64,000 bases of DNA from Magicicada septendecula. Taxonomy: Eukaryota; Arthropoda; Insecta; Hemiptera; Cicadidae. Made by a program: the position numbers and the translations under genes. Where the stretch lies: positions 707,142,885-707,206,884 of the forward strand of contig CM068367.1 in the NCBI GenBank assembly GCA_034769895.1, written 5' to 3'. Below, piece after piece: positions 44,845 through 57,932 of the stretch. Each line of letters starts with the position of its first letter. Position 1 is the stretch's first letter. The notes under the pieces are model-generated. The model was not told the DNA's origin. It worked only from the letters and a program-made list of their open reading frames with translations, and ran no database searches.

Positions 44845-47371
44845 TGTAACCCCTCTTTAACTTAGGCAGTAAAAAAAAAAGATTATTTTTTTTTGAAAAA
44901 ATTTTTTTTTTTATTATTTTTTTTTTTGAAAAGAGGGGCCACAAGTTTATTAGAACTAGGCTAAAGCCTAGAGAAGCCAAAAATGCGCTGGATCCAGTGA
45001 GACGGGACTTGAAATGAAAACTCATAAATTAAACAATTAATAAATCCCTTTTATTATTCTATCTCACTTGGTAAACAAAATTAATAACAAAATAAATAAA
45101 CACAACAGTCATAATCTATAATTCCCTTAAATTGTCAATTAAAATAAAGTATACTCTCTCAACAAGGTCACCTGAAAATATTTATTAACACCTATAAAAT
45201 AATTTGCTATCTCTCTTACAAATGAATTAAAATTTAAAATCGTTACTATCCTTGAAATAAAGTTTCCGGTAAAATATTAATAATATATAAAATTTATTTT
45301 ATATGTTCTCTTTAGAATGCTTGCAATGAACTTAATGGAGATAAATGGTAGAGACTCCTTGATAATATTAATTATAATAATAAATTCTCAAACAAATTAA
45401 ATAAATTTTAAAGGGTGACAATTCATATACTTGTTATTAAAGTTAAAAGGATATATACATATCTCCATGTTTCAATTTTCTTTTATAAAAACCCTATATC
45501 TAAACTCCCCACCAAAAATACACCTAAATGTACAATACATATAACCCCCCAAAATGCACACACAAATATACAAAACATTACATGTTCCACAATACAAATA
45601 CACTATACAATACCATACAATACAATATATATAGATCTCTTGCCACGCCCTTTTCTTACCCCCATGATATATATATTATTAATTCTTTTATAGATATCCC
45701 TGTTAGGATTACAATATTTACTTGGTTCATTACACATCATGTGTATTAGATTATGCTTATGCACTTCAGTAGTCCCCAGGACATAATAAATTCCAAAAAT
45801 TCGGCTAAGTGCCTAATACTGTTATACAATTCTGCCCCACTGGGCTTTATTACTGTGAGAAATAAAAAATATTTAAAACAATGAACACCCCCCAGTTATC
45901 ATAATTAATTAAAAGTATTTATATATATAGAAACATTACTAAGTTGGGAAAATAGAAATATGGCATGAATATTATAACCCTATGAAAAATACTTTTGGCC
46001 CAGAGACCGACATGTTAGTTTGCCAGTTGATGCATAATTTAACTTGTCTCAACAACACGTTCAACATTGTATGGACATGCATCCATTCAGGATGAAACTT
46101 GTGAAAATGGACCTACCTACCCCAGAAATTTCTAGTAGAAAATTTTCTGTTTAAAAACTTGAAGGTGTAGTGGTTGATAGATAGAACTGGTTCACTGGGT
46201 ATTATTGAATGCTGACTCTACGTGTACATAATATATTGGTTTGACATCACCTGATTTTGTCCATGGGAGAGGTGGCAATCTCGTGGCTTACATTACAGGT
46301 GTTGGTGTGGCTTCCTGGCTATCCCTCCGGCAGATGAAAAGGACAGCTTTATGGTGTTACAAGTTCAGGCCATGTTGTAGGCGTTTTCTCGACTTGTTCG
46401 ATGGACCCTGATTACACAACATTATATATATAAGCCAGGGTACACAACACAATGCCCAGAGAAATTTGCACACCCCCCAAAATACATATATAAAGTTAAC
46501 ATAGCTTTATAGCTACTTGAATGTAAAACTTGACAAAGTCTTATGGCCAACATGCCCTATTTGAAAATATTTCGTACAGTAAATCTTTATAATAATAACT
46601 TCACCCAATGCGGGTTACCATGTTTGCATTTTTGATAGTTAATTATTGCTTGTTACAATTTTACGAAGCTTTATGCATAATCTGAATATTTGGTACCACG
46701 TAGTAAAGAAAGGTTAAATCTGATTACATCAATGTCTGCATTATTTTAAACTAATACTTTTGTATTCATATTTCTTTGACTTTTTGTGCCGTAGTTCTGA
46801 CACATGAATTTAATATAATTTTACAGTGTTTTAAAAATTCTACCTTGAAACTACTTATTGCACAACCGCCACGCGGTTGCATCAAGGTTAACAGAAATCC
46901 ACCTACTTAGGCTTATTAAAAACAGTTTTCTTTAGTGAAATATTATATACAATTAATATGAGAGTATAGGCGACACTTACCGCAGTCGTGTATCTGTCTA
47001 CCCCGACATGGTGTGAAGGCTTGAAGGTGTAAAAATCTTCATCTTACCGGAGAAGAACAAGGCAGCCATATACGTTGAAAGTAGAAGCGAGACAGACTTA
47101 AACATAAAAATTCCTGTCCATCTCGCCTGCCTACAGAGCTTGGCACTAGGTGCCAGCACGTCTCAGGCACTTAATCAACAAAGAATTAGTGCCTTATCTT
47201 CGCTACAAGAGCGCAGCAGCGATTAAAGCGCTATAAATTAGTACTGCGTTTAACTACAGGCGGTTATTTACTGGTTTTGCGCCGTCTCTCCACTAGAGTT
47301 CGGCACACTGCTTTAACGTTTACAGGGACATTATTTTCTGGGCAATCGCCGATTCTGCCAGACTCGGCACA
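44845..47371 (-). repeat. Element D 3' LTR
   Basis: 2527 bp, nearly identical to the right LTR except for a region near 46131-46145, where 14 bases replace about 280. Includes a poly-T stretch (44882-44935) and short frames (for example at 45415) that are duplicated in the other LTR and not genes. Confidence 0.9.
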
Positions 47372-48844
47372 GCCTCACCCCAAAAGGGCAACATAGTTGC
47401 CCTAAGGCTAACTCACAGCCTCTTGGCTAGTCCTAGGAAATCTCAGAAATTTAATCGCTCTCGGGAGAACAGAGGCTCAGAAAGAAAACAAAAGAGACGA
47501 AAGAAGGCGTGTAGTATGTAAGTGTGCGGGTACTGCATGCTGACTTGATCAGAGTCAGCATACAGCACAAGAGATAGAAGGAGAAAAGACGAAAGGGTCT
47601 TATCAAGGGCACCGTCTGAGTTCTGATCTCCCAAGGCCTCCCAAACTGATACCCTAAGACCGATTCCTACTCAGGACAACTTCTACTCCCTCCCTCTCTC
47701 AGGACTGGAAAATCTCAACGCCAATGCAACCATCCCCACGCGACCCTCTCCGCCAGGCCAACCCCACAGGACCGCCCCAACACGTCACACTCTCTGGTGA
47801 CCACCACCTACTCCTCCTGCTGCCACTCACATACGCGTCCGAAGACCAAAACAAGGTAACTAATACCTTGATATGTGAGTGCTCATAACACTACTGTCCA
47901 CATCTGGACTAATCAGCCATATGCTGCAAAACAAGGCATCACAAATCCTTGACATATGTAACTGGTTTAAAAAAAAAACATCCCTATACTAGGGCGGACG
48001 GCCCCTATTAGCCGGACAGAGAAAACCGCATAGAGGGCACGCGAACATCAATCCCTTTACTTGCTCACCAATACTGCATAACTAGCAAGGGGGGGTTTTA
48101 CTTCAGCGCCGCATCTTCTAACCACCCACACTTACTCCACAACTAACCTACCAGGGAACAAGCAGGGACTGCGGCATGGCCCCGACCCGTTCAATAATTA
48201 ACAAAACATCACACCCACAAAACACCTAACACCTACAAACATAATGACAATAATAACACAGGAATAAGAAAAACTCGAGTACTAAACTCTTCCCTCGAGT
48301 AGACTGCGGGTCCACCTACCGTTGCGAGGACCTAGCCCACTACCTGAACTGCTCTCTCTTTAACGACTCTACACAAATGGAACGCGACACACACACAACA
48401 TACAACACGACAAAACACCGACCAACGAAAATTTATTTAAACATTTCTCAATGTTTCTTCGGCTACCGTATATCAGAGGAGACCGACTGCCGATCGGGCC
48501 ATACCGCATAATTAAAAAAAACACCTCCCCAAATATGGGCAAGGTAATACTCCAACCATCTCCACCCAGGCACAGATCTGCGATAAGTCCCGTTTCCCAA
48601 GGAATGTCCCCTTCTAAAATTTCTCACCACGTGGCACTATCGACTATTCAAGGCGGGCAGTACATGTACATATATATCTCACAAAACCTTAATCCTTACA
48701 AAAATATTCATCTTTAGATATAGGGGCTTTCAAAATTTTTCCAAGTTCCATAGAACTCCACCAATTTTTCCTGAGTTTGCAAGCCCCGTCACACCCACAG
48801 GACCCACGGGTTGACCCTAATCTCAACCACGCTCTGCTACCAAA
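47372..48844 (-). other. Element D internal region, non-coding
   Basis: No frame above 90 codons with any family resemblance. 47465-47600 matches 16706-16860 of Gypsy B; 47372-47390 (plus gcctcaccccaaaagggc) is the polypurine tract region. Confidence 0.75.
48825..48842 (-). promoter_or_regulatory. Element D primer-binding site, initiator-Met tRNA
   Basis: Minus TGGTAGCAGAGCGTGG against TGGTAGCAGAGGATGG expected for tRNA-iMet, starting 2 bases after the LTR. Confidence 0.65.
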
Positions 48845-51653
48845 TGTAACCCCTCTTTAACTTAGGCAGTAAAAAAAAAGATTATTTTTTTTTTTAATTT
48901 TTTTTTTATTTTATTTTTTTTTATTTATTTTTTTTTTTTTTGAAAAGAGGGGCCACAAGTTAATTAGAACTAGGCTAAAGCCTAGAGAAGCCAAAAATGT
49001 GCTGGATCCAGTGAGACAGGACTTGCAATGAAAACTCATAAATTAAACAATTAATAAATCCCTTTTATTATTCTATCTCACTTGGTAAACAAAATTAATA
49101 ACAAAATAAATAAACACAACAGTCATAATCTATAATTCCCTTAAATTGTCAATTAAAATAAAGTATACTCTCTCAACAAGGTCACCTGAAAATATTTATT
49201 AACACCTATAAAATAATTTGCTATCTCTCTTTACAAATGAATTAAAATTTAAAATCGTTACTATCCTTGAAATAAAGTTTCCGGTAAAATATTAATAATA
49301 TATAAAATTTATTTTATATGTTCTCTTTAGAATGCTTGCAATGAACTTAATGGAGATAAATGGTAGAGACTCCTTGATAATATTAATTATAATAATAAAT
49401 TCTCAAACAAATTAAATAAATTTTAAAGGGTGACAATTCATATACTTGTTATTAAAGTTAAAAGGATATATACATATCTCCATGTTTCAACTTTCTTTTA
49501 TAAAAACCCTATATCTAAACTCCCCACCAAAAATACACCTAAATGTACAATACATATAACCCCCCAAAATGCACACACAAATATACAAAACATTACATGT
49601 TCCACAATACAAATACACTATACAATACCATACAATACAATATATATAGATCTCTTGCCACCCCCTTTTCTTACCCCCATGATATATATATTATTAATTC
49701 TTTTATAGATATCCCTGTTAGGATTACAATATTTACTTGGTTCATTACACATCATGTGTATTAGATTATGCTTATGCACTTCAGTAGTCCCCAGGACATA
49801 ATAAATTCCAAAAATTCGGCTAAGTGCCTAATACTGTTATACAATTCTGCCCCACTGGGCTTTATTACTGTGAGAAATAAAAAATATTTAAAACAATGAA
49901 CACCCCCCAGTTATCATAATTAATTAAAAGTATTTATATATATAGAAACATTACTAAGTTGGGAAAATAGAAATACGGCATGAATATTATAACCCTATGA
50001 AAAATACTTTTGGCCCAGAGACCGACATGTTAGTTTGCCAGTTGATGCATAATTTAACTTGTCTCAACAACACATTCAACATTCTATGGACATGCATCCA
50101 TTCAGGATGAAACTTGTGAAAATGGACCTACCTACCCCAGAAATTTCTATACAATAAGAACCAAACTGAATTTAAAATTTAGAATATATATATAATTCAA
50201 GACTACTAAATTGAACCCGATAAATTACCAATAGAATGAATGACTTAAAAGCTGTAAAGAAACACATATACTGAAATAAGAGGGAATTATAGGTTTGAAT
50301 GTAGAACTGTCTAAGAAGACATGCCAGTCTCTGAGCTGACAATTTTACCAGAAATTTAATAAAATTTACAAATAATTTTACACCCAGTTCACACACTAAA
50401 CTGTCCCATCAATTGGGGATCCAATTAAATGTTTAAAAACTTGAAGGTGTAGTGGTTGATAGATAGAACTGGTTCACTGGGTATTATTGAATGCTGACTC
50501 TACGTGTACATAATATATTGGTTTGACATCACCTGATTTTGTCCATGGGAGAGGTGGCAATCTCGTGGCTTACATTACAGGTGTTGGTGTGGCTTCCTGG
50601 CTATCCCTCCGGCAGATGAAAAGGACAGCTTTATGGTGTTACAAGTTCAGGCCATGTTGTAGGCGTTTTCTCGACTTGTTCGATGGACCCTGATTACACA
50701 ACATTATATATATAAGCCAGGGTACACAACACAATGCCCAGAGAAATTTGCACACCCCCCAAAATACATATATAAAGTTAACATATCTTTATAGCTACTT
50801 GAATGTAAAACTTGACAAAGTCTTATGGCCAACATGCCCTATTTGAAAATATTTCGTACAGTAAATCTTTATAATAATAACTTCACCCAATGCGGGTTAC
50901 CATGTTTGCATTTTTGATAGTTAATTATTGCTTGTTACAATTTTACGAAGCTTTATGCATAATCTGAATATTTGGTACCACGTAGTAAAGAAAGGTTAAA
51001 TCTGATTACATCAATGTCTGCATTATTTTAAACTAATACTTTTGTATTCATATTTCTTTAACTTTTTGTGCCGTAGTTCTGACACATGAATTTAATATAA
51101 TTTTACAGTGTTTTAAAAATTCTGCCTTGAAACTACTTATTGCACAACCGCCACGCGGTTGCATCAAGGTTAACAGAAATCCACCTACTTAGGCTTATTA
51201 AAAACAGTTTTCTTTAGTGAAATATTATATACAATTAATATGAGAGTATAGGCGACACTTACCGCAGTCGTGTATCTGTCTACCCCGACATGGTGTGAAG
51301 GCTTGAAGGTGTAAAAATCTTCATCTTACCGGAGAAGAACAAGGCAGCCATATACGTTGAAAGTAGAAGCGAGACAGACTTAAACATAAAAATTCCTGTC
51401 CATCTCGCCTGCCTACAGAGCTTGGCACTAGGTGCCAGCACGTCTCAGGCACTTAATCAACAAAGAATTAGTGCCTTATCTTCGCTACATGAGCGCAGCA
51501 GCGATTAAAGCGCTATAAATTAGTACTGCGTTTAACTACAGGCGGTTATTTACTGGTTTTGCGCCGTCTCTCCACTAGAGTTCGGCACACTGCTTTAACG
51601 TTTACAGGGACGTTATTTTCTGGGCAATCGCCGATTCTGCCAGACTCGGCACA
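48845..51653 (-). repeat. Element D 5' LTR
   Basis: 2809 bp; carries the extra about 280 bases at about 50147-50433. Confidence 0.9.
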
Positions 51654-53226
51654 CGTGTAAATTTTAATATACATCATAAATACAAATGTATTACTGATGT
51701 CTATTCCATACACAAATGTATTACTGATTTTTAAGTAAAGTGTAAAATTTTTAGTAAATATAATGTTAAAAAAATATTTTTATTTAATTTTTAATTAATA
51801 TGATGGTAAGAGTCTCTAGACTGGAGCTTAATCTTCCGTGTGAAATATGATATTGGAATGTCTTTCACTGTAGTTTTGAACATAACATCTAATTTGTTAG
51901 AAATAGTTAAACAGTGTAGTGAATCAATCCACTGGGAAAATGTGAACATTACAAAATTGATTTCGGTGACTTCGTGCTTATTTCAAGGCACGCAGAGTTT
52001 AGTTATGTTTATAAGTCTATTTTGAGCACCCTAAGAATCTTCTGTGTATATTGTGTACTCTACAAGTTGCTTACACTACTTTCAAACTAGGTACTATTTA
52101 TACAACATATTGTAGCACTGCTAAGAATGAACACTTTTCATGTAATCTAGATTGATTTCTGTCAGATCTGTCAGTAGTATAATTGGTTGCAGTTGATAAA
52201 ATTTTATTCTTCTGAAGGTGAAGGTGCTTGAATGCAGGTTCAAGAAAAAAACCTTGTATAAGCAAAAGTGTACAACAAAAATTTAGTCATACGATCAATC
52301 CAAAGACCTCTACACAAAAGTTCTTTCATATGTGTAGAGAGTCGCATAGTTTTAGTCATATTTTGGTAGATTGTCTATATAGATGAATAAATGAATATAT
52401 TATTTTGATAATACTTTTTTATATATACAAGCAGTCAGCACTTTATATAATCTCATTCTAATCATATGACTAATTAACAATTCTGATGTAACTTTAACAA
52501 CTACTGAATTTACATTTACAGTGCATCTCAGTTAAGATGCATTGCTTGTAAATGAACCTACTGGCTTGGATTTGACTAACACAACACAATTAATGATATA
52601 CTTAGCAGTATGTATGCGTATGTATGTGTATAGGAAGAGCACGTATCTAACATTTAAAACATTTTAACACAGTACATAACATAGGATTAACTTATTAAAC
52701 AGTTATTAAAATTTTTTAATACATGTATCAACATTGTTTTTTACTAAAGTATAATTATAATTCACTATTGAAGTCTGTCAGAATGAGACCGCATGAGACA
52801 GCACCACATTTACACACAAACCATATATCCTTGCCTAACACGTTCTTTGTATATCCCATCAACCAAACAGATAACAGTTTCTCATTAGTGGTTTTTAGTA
52901 TCATTTGTCCACATTATATTTATTTTTATGAACCATACTTCACAGCTCTACTTTAACACACTTTACACTAACTTGCAAGATTTTTCTTCTGCAGAGTATA
53001 CCATGTCTACACTTTCAAGTTGTGACACATAGTTCAATCAAATAAAATGTAATAAATAATTATGTATCCAGTGGCGCAACCAAGGGTTTTTTTGGGGGGT
53101 TAGAACCCCCTCCCCAAAATTCTGGAAAAAATTGTGTACTCAACGTATGTACAAACAATAAGAACATAATAAATAAAGTATCTTATTTATATGTTAATGA
53201 CTATATTCTTACAAAGTAACTTTTTA
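51654..53226. other. Unannotated DNA between element D and T3
   Basis: AT-rich, no recognised gene. A 17-base direct repeat acaaatgtattactgat (about 51682 and 51713) lies near the start. cagtggcgcaaccaagg (53070-53086), followed by a G run, resembles the terminus of a DNA transposon, but no partner end was found. Confidence 0.5.
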
Positions 53227-53399
53227 CTTCCATATTCCTTAAGGAAATGGAAGTATGGTGATGGCAAAAAAAATCGTGTTCGAGATTATTGCAGATTCTG
53301 ATTGTACTACATTCAAAACATGAAAAAAAGTCGTTTTCCAAAAAGTGTCTGTGCGTGTGTCTGTCTGTCTGTGTCTGTGTGTCTATCTGTAGATTTTTT

Positions 53400-54045
53400 T
53401 TCTATGGCAAACGATAACGGCCGCAAATTCAAACAGAATCAAATAATTTTTTGCATATAGTCATGATTTGTAGAGTACTCACGACCTATTGTTTTTGCTG
53501 AAGATCGGTTGAGGGAAAGGGGTAGTTTACCGGCAATGGTTTTTTTTTATCAAGGGAATTTTTTTTTTTGGCAAACGATAACAGCCGCAAATTCAAACAG
53601 AATTAAATAATGTTTCGCATACAGCCCTGAATTGTAGAGTTCTCAAGACCGATTTTTTTGGTGAAGATCGGTTAAGGGAAAGGGGTAGTTTACCTGTAAC
53701 GTTTTATGTTTTAACAAGGGTATTTCCTATGGCAATGATAACAGCCGCAAATTCAAACAGAATCAAAAGATTATGTGCACACAGCCCTAAATTGTAGAGT
53801 TCTCAAGACCTATTAATTTTGGTGAAGATCGGTTAAGGGAAAGGGGTAGTTTACCTGCAACATTTTTTTATCAAGCGTATTTTCTATGACAAACGATAAC
53901 AGCCGCAAATTCAAACAGAATCAAATAATTTTTTGCATACGTCTCTGAATTGTAGAGGTCTCAAGGACTTTCGATTTTGGTGAAGATCAGTTAAGGGAAA
54001 GGGGTAGTTTACCTGCAATGTTTTAGGTTTTAACAACAGTAAAGT
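53400..54045 (-). repeat. T3a tandem array, 4 units
   Basis: Units start near 53406, 53571, 53730 and 53888, same consensus as T2. Confidence 0.9.
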
Positions 54046-54264
54046 ACTTGAAAATTCATTTAAACTTTTTGAAACAATGGTAATTGTTAAATATCAGTAT
54101 GGAGAACCATACATGACTTCCATATTCTAAGATTTATATTTAAAATAATTTTTGAAATGAAATATTACCATGGAAACTACTTCTTTCTACTTACTGCTTC
54201 AGCCTTAACCACAGTACTGTGGTCACTAACATATACCACCTCACGTTATCGCACTCGATTTTCA

Positions 54265-54296
54265 CTGATGATGGAAGTCGATGACATTGCCGAAAC
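54265..54296 (+). other. Stem-loop with hammerhead-like core, element T3b
   Basis: CTGATGA and GAAAC flank nested stems, inner GTC/GAC; homologous to 4053-4084. Confidence 0.45.
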
Positions 54297-55031
54297 GTCT
54301 GGTTTTGTAGAAAACATTGGACTATGGCCAAATATCCTGGGAAGGAATTTTAACAAAAACTACTTCTTTGTTGCCGATAACGTTGTACACATATATTGCG
54401 ACAGTACAAATAAGTAATGTACTGAGCATTGAATATAAAAATTTAAATATATCTAATAAACTGTAAATAATTAATAATGTATTAGAAATAAGCATGTCAG
54501 GGATTGCAAGCTTGGCTCAGACAAAAATAGGAACAGGTGTTTCGACCTGAATCAACGTGCACACACACACAAATGTAACTGAAAGTGTGTACACCAGTAT
54601 TTTGCTAGTGTGTGTGAACGCAGGTCTATGCAGGCGAGTTTACCACCCCAAGATGAATAATTGCGTAATTACTGTTTTTCCGTAATTATTCATAAACTAT
54701 AATTAAGAAGTAAAATCCAAAAACACAATAAAATGTAATAAAATTTACTAAATACTGTGTACGAAAACCACGTGAAAGTGACACACCGTACGAGTGCAAT
54801 AGTGAAATAACTGTGTACAAATGGAAAGGGTTAAGTTGCAATGTCCAAAATTACAGTGAACATGTGTTGAAAAAATAGTTATAAGATAAGTATAAGAGTA
54901 TACTTACAGGACTCTGCAATTCGCAGAAATATAAGAAATAGCGAAAGTGACAAGGAGTGGGGGAACTGAACCCAGAAACAATTTCAGACATGTCGATTTC
55001 GTACAACTGCAGGTGTTAACAAAGACATGGG

Positions 55032-55039
55032 TATAAATA
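55032..55039 (+). promoter_or_regulatory. TATA box in the solo LTR
   Basis: TATAAATA in gggtataaataggacacac, followed by a GC-richer stretch. Confidence 0.5.
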
Positions 55040-55289
55040 GGACACACAAGCTACAGTGGTTCTCTTTCGTAAATCATCCACGGTGCAGCGGGAGCTTCTG
55101 CCCGTCCGCACGGCGTATTTATTTTGTTGTAAATAGTTTAAATTTTCCAGTTACATACAACTATGTAACTAAGTTGTAAATACAATCACTTTTAAATAAT
55201 AACAAAATAATAACAAAATTTCATAAGAAGATATACATAAGAAGATCCATTGACGTCAGAAACAGCACGACAAGAAGTTCCAGAGAGTG

Positions 55290-55450
55290 ATACGACGCTG
55301 GACCAGAAATAGATTCGACGCTGGACAAGAAGAGTGATTCGACGCTGGACAAGAAGAGCGAGTCGACGCTGGACAAGAGGCGATTCGACGCTGGACAAGA
55401 GGAGTGATTCGATGCTGGACAAGAGGAGTGATTCGACGCTGGACAAGAGG
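55290..55450 (+). repeat. About 24-bp tandem repeat in the solo LTR
   Basis: About seven units with the core cgacgctggacaagagg. They create the Ser-rich minus-strand frames at 55221-55530, which are not genes. Confidence 0.9.
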
Positions 55451-56234
55451 ACGCTGGAGTGCGAGACGAGGACAACTACAGATGGATCAAAATGATCGAG
55501 TACGATTGACGACAATAAGGTGATAAACAACTTATTTATATCTTAACCGTACAATGAACTCAAAGACAATTAAAGACATTTCTATTTTATTTAAAAGTAA
55601 GAGCCAATGTTTATTGTAAAGTAGAATTAAAATCATAGATGTTTTAGAAATACGATTAACGTAACAAGAGCTCAAATTAATATGAAATAAAATGAATACA
55701 AAGCATTTAAATGAAAACAATTAGTATTTGAGATAAATCAGTACTGAGAAACAAAAGATAAATTCAATAACTATTAATATTTTGAGTACATTACAATATA
55801 TAAAAAGATATTTGAATATTGATATTTTGAAACACATTAATTGACTGAGTAGTCTGGAAATGAGATTTTTCTTTAATACAATAATTAGTAGAATAGAATA
55901 TTTAGTCAGTAAGGATGTATATAGCATAAGCCTTCCGGCATAATAACAAATAATAACGAATGTTTTTAATTCGAAGTAAGTGCTAGGTGCACAATTTTAT
56001 TAATATCAAATAAATTTGAAATACCGTTACAAGTTACATAGAGTTCTTATTGCAGATACACCTGAAACCCAAATTAAATGTTATATTGTTACATAATTTG
56101 TCAATCTTGGACGTGAGAACGGTCACGCCTATTTTATGTATATGTATCGTTGCATATAATGGCTCACAAAGAACGTGGGGCTATACAAATTAAATTACAT
56201 TTAAATTTATACACACATAAATACGTTACAATAT

Positions 56235-56732
56235 ATAAAAATTATGCATAAAATTTATGGGTTGTATAAGTTAATGTTTGATCTCCATTAAGTAGTGCTC
56301 AAGTTTCCAAAGTTTTAATATTATGATGTCCGTAATTAAAACATCAGAGCAGGTTTAGTGTGTATGAGGGTACACCGTGGACAAAAATTTTCAACATTTC
56401 CTATTGAGCGTTGCTTAGAATAAAGCTGCGAATCTACAGTGTATGTTTCACAGAACAAACACGCGGAAAAGAAGGAGCGTTCCGAATTCACTCATGGACC
56501 CTCAGCATCTTGCAGAGGGTTCATTCCCTAAAGACGAAAAGTCTGTCTATGAATCGTTCCTCTGTAAACACGTGCAGTTACACTGCCCAGCGATCCACAG
56601 GAAGCAAATCGCTATCGACGCTGGACACTTTTTCAGCTTGCATGCGTTATGTTGGTATGGGTTCAGCACTTTCCATTTAAAAAGCGTGCAAATGTAAGAA
56701 AATAAACATGAATGAGACCAGAAATAACGCGA

Positions 56733-56802
<70 letters not shown>

Positions 56803-57035
56803 TTCCCTGCCTTTTTATTGCGGTAGTCATAATAATAAAATGGAAACGTAAACAGTACATAACTGAGATATGCTTGCCTGCCAAGCACGATATATTTTCT
56901 CTTATACATGATTTACATTAAAATGAAAAAATTATAATTTTATTGCCTGGCAACAAAATTATTTTATTTTCAACAATTACCATTGTTTGAAAAAGTTTAA
57001 ATGAATTTTCAAGTACTTTACTCTTGTTAAAACGT
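56235..57035 (+). other. T3b middle region, homologous to T1 4185-5045
   Basis: Same order as T1: tgatctccattaagtag, a block containing cacatgcagttacactgcc-like sequence, the TG microsatellite, then an AT-rich stretch. A roughly 84-89-codon frame (56411-56697) is shared with T1 but differs by frame-changing indels, so it is not coding. Confidence 0.75.
56738..56801 (+). repeat. (TG)n microsatellite in T3b
   Basis: 64 bases; 116 bases in T1. Confidence 0.97.
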
Positions 57036-57660
57036 AAAAGGTTGCAGGTAAACTACCCCTTCCCCTTAACCGATCTTCAGCAAAATCAAAAGGCCTTGAG
57101 TCCTCTACAATTCACTGACGTGTGCAAAAAATTATTTGATTCTGTTTGAATATGCGGCAGTTATCGTTCGTAATAGAAAATTACACTTGATAAAAAACGT
57201 TGCAGGTAAACTACCCCTTCCCCTCAACCGATCTTCACCAAAAACAACAGGTCTTGAGTACTCTACAAATCATGGCTAAATGCAAAAAATTATTTGATTC
57301 TGTTTGAATTTGCGGCTATCGTTTGTCATAGAAAATACCCTTGATAAAAAAACGCTAATGGTAAACTACCCCTTTCCCTTAACCGATCTTCACCAAAAAC
57401 AATAGGTCTTGAGAACTCTGCAATTTAGGGCTGTATGCAAATAATCTTTTGATTCTGTTTGAATTTGCGGCTGTTATCGTTTGCCATAGAAAATACCCTT
57501 GTTAAAACATAAAACGTTGCAGGTAAACTACCCCTTTCCCTTAACCAATCTTCACCAAAAACAATAGGTCGTGAGTACTCTACAAACCAGGGCTGTATGC
57601 AAAAAATTATTTGATTCTGTTTGAATTTGCGGCAGTTGTCGTTTGCTATAGAAAAAAATC
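57036..57660 (+). repeat. T3b tandem array, 4 units
   Basis: Units begin near 57043, 57200, 57355 and 57517. The third-to-fourth unit junction shows the sequence restored by removing Gypsy B from T1. Confidence 0.9.
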
Positions 57661-57661
57661 T

Positions 57662-57665
57662 ACAC

Positions 57666-57700
<35 letters not shown>

Positions 57701-57725
57701 CACAGATAGACACACAGACACACAC
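57662..57725 (+). repeat. (AGAC)n/(CA)n microsatellite in T3b
   Basis: Repeated agac between the array and end 2. Confidence 0.93.
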
Positions 57726-57932
57726 ACGCTTTTCGAAAAACGACTTTTTTCATGTTTTGAGTGTAGTACAATCAGAATCTGCAATAATCTCTAACACGAT
57801 TTTTTTTGCCATCACCATACTTCCATTTCCTTAAGGAATATGGAAGTAAAAATAAAATAATTTTGTTGGCAGGCAATAAAATTATAATTTTTTCATTTTA
57901 ATGTAAATTATGTATGAGTTAATACCTTTATA

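Larger units (their letters stand above)
44845..51653 (-). mobile_element. Element D, LARD-like non-coding LTR retrotransposon related to Gypsy B
   Basis: Two long LTRs (44845-47371 and 48845-51653), TG...CA ends, surround 1.47 kb without coding capacity. On the minus strand the right LTR is followed by TGGTAGCAGAG, complementary to the initiator-Met tRNA 3' end, and a purine-rich tract precedes the left LTR. Flanks are catg (44841-44844) and cgtg (51654-51657), one mismatch. LTR ends, purine tract and a 3' block match Gypsy B. Large retrotransposon derivatives move with enzymes of a related autonomous element. Confidence 0.85.
54397..56230 (+). repeat. Solo LTR in T3b (1834 bp)
   Basis: TGCGAC...GTTACA ends, flanked by atat (54393-54396 and 56231-56234). 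Removing it restores the T1 sequence at 4180-4200. A TATA box is at 55032-55039 and an AATAAA at 56009-56014, supporting the plus orientation. No internal coding region, so it fits a solo LTR left by recombination. Its family was not matched to A to E. Confidence 0.7.
54092..57846 (+). mobile_element. Element T copy 3b (T3b), inserted in T3a, interrupted by a solo LTR
   Basis: Complete: end 1 (tatcagtatggagaaccatac), the 98-codon region, TG microsatellite, AT-rich stretch, 4 tandem units, AGAC-type repeat, end 2 palindrome (57831-57846). Flanked by taaa (54088-54091, 57847-57850). Collinear with T1. Confidence 0.78.
53227..57926 (-). mobile_element. Element T copy 3a (T3a), split by T3b
   Basis: 53227-54091 runs from end 2 through 4 tandem units to ggtaattgttaaa. 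The sequence continues after T3b at 57847-57926 (ataaaataattttgttggcagg...), exactly as in uninterrupted T2 (23098-23150). It breaks off at about 57926 against Gypsy E, so end 1 is missing. Confidence 0.75.

Noticed and set aside
45415..45749. Pairs of frames repeated at 49430-49764
   Set aside because: Inside the LTRs of element D; identity comes from LTR duplication.
55192..55530. Ser-rich minus-strand frames
   Set aside because: Translation of the 24-bp minisatellite in the solo LTR.
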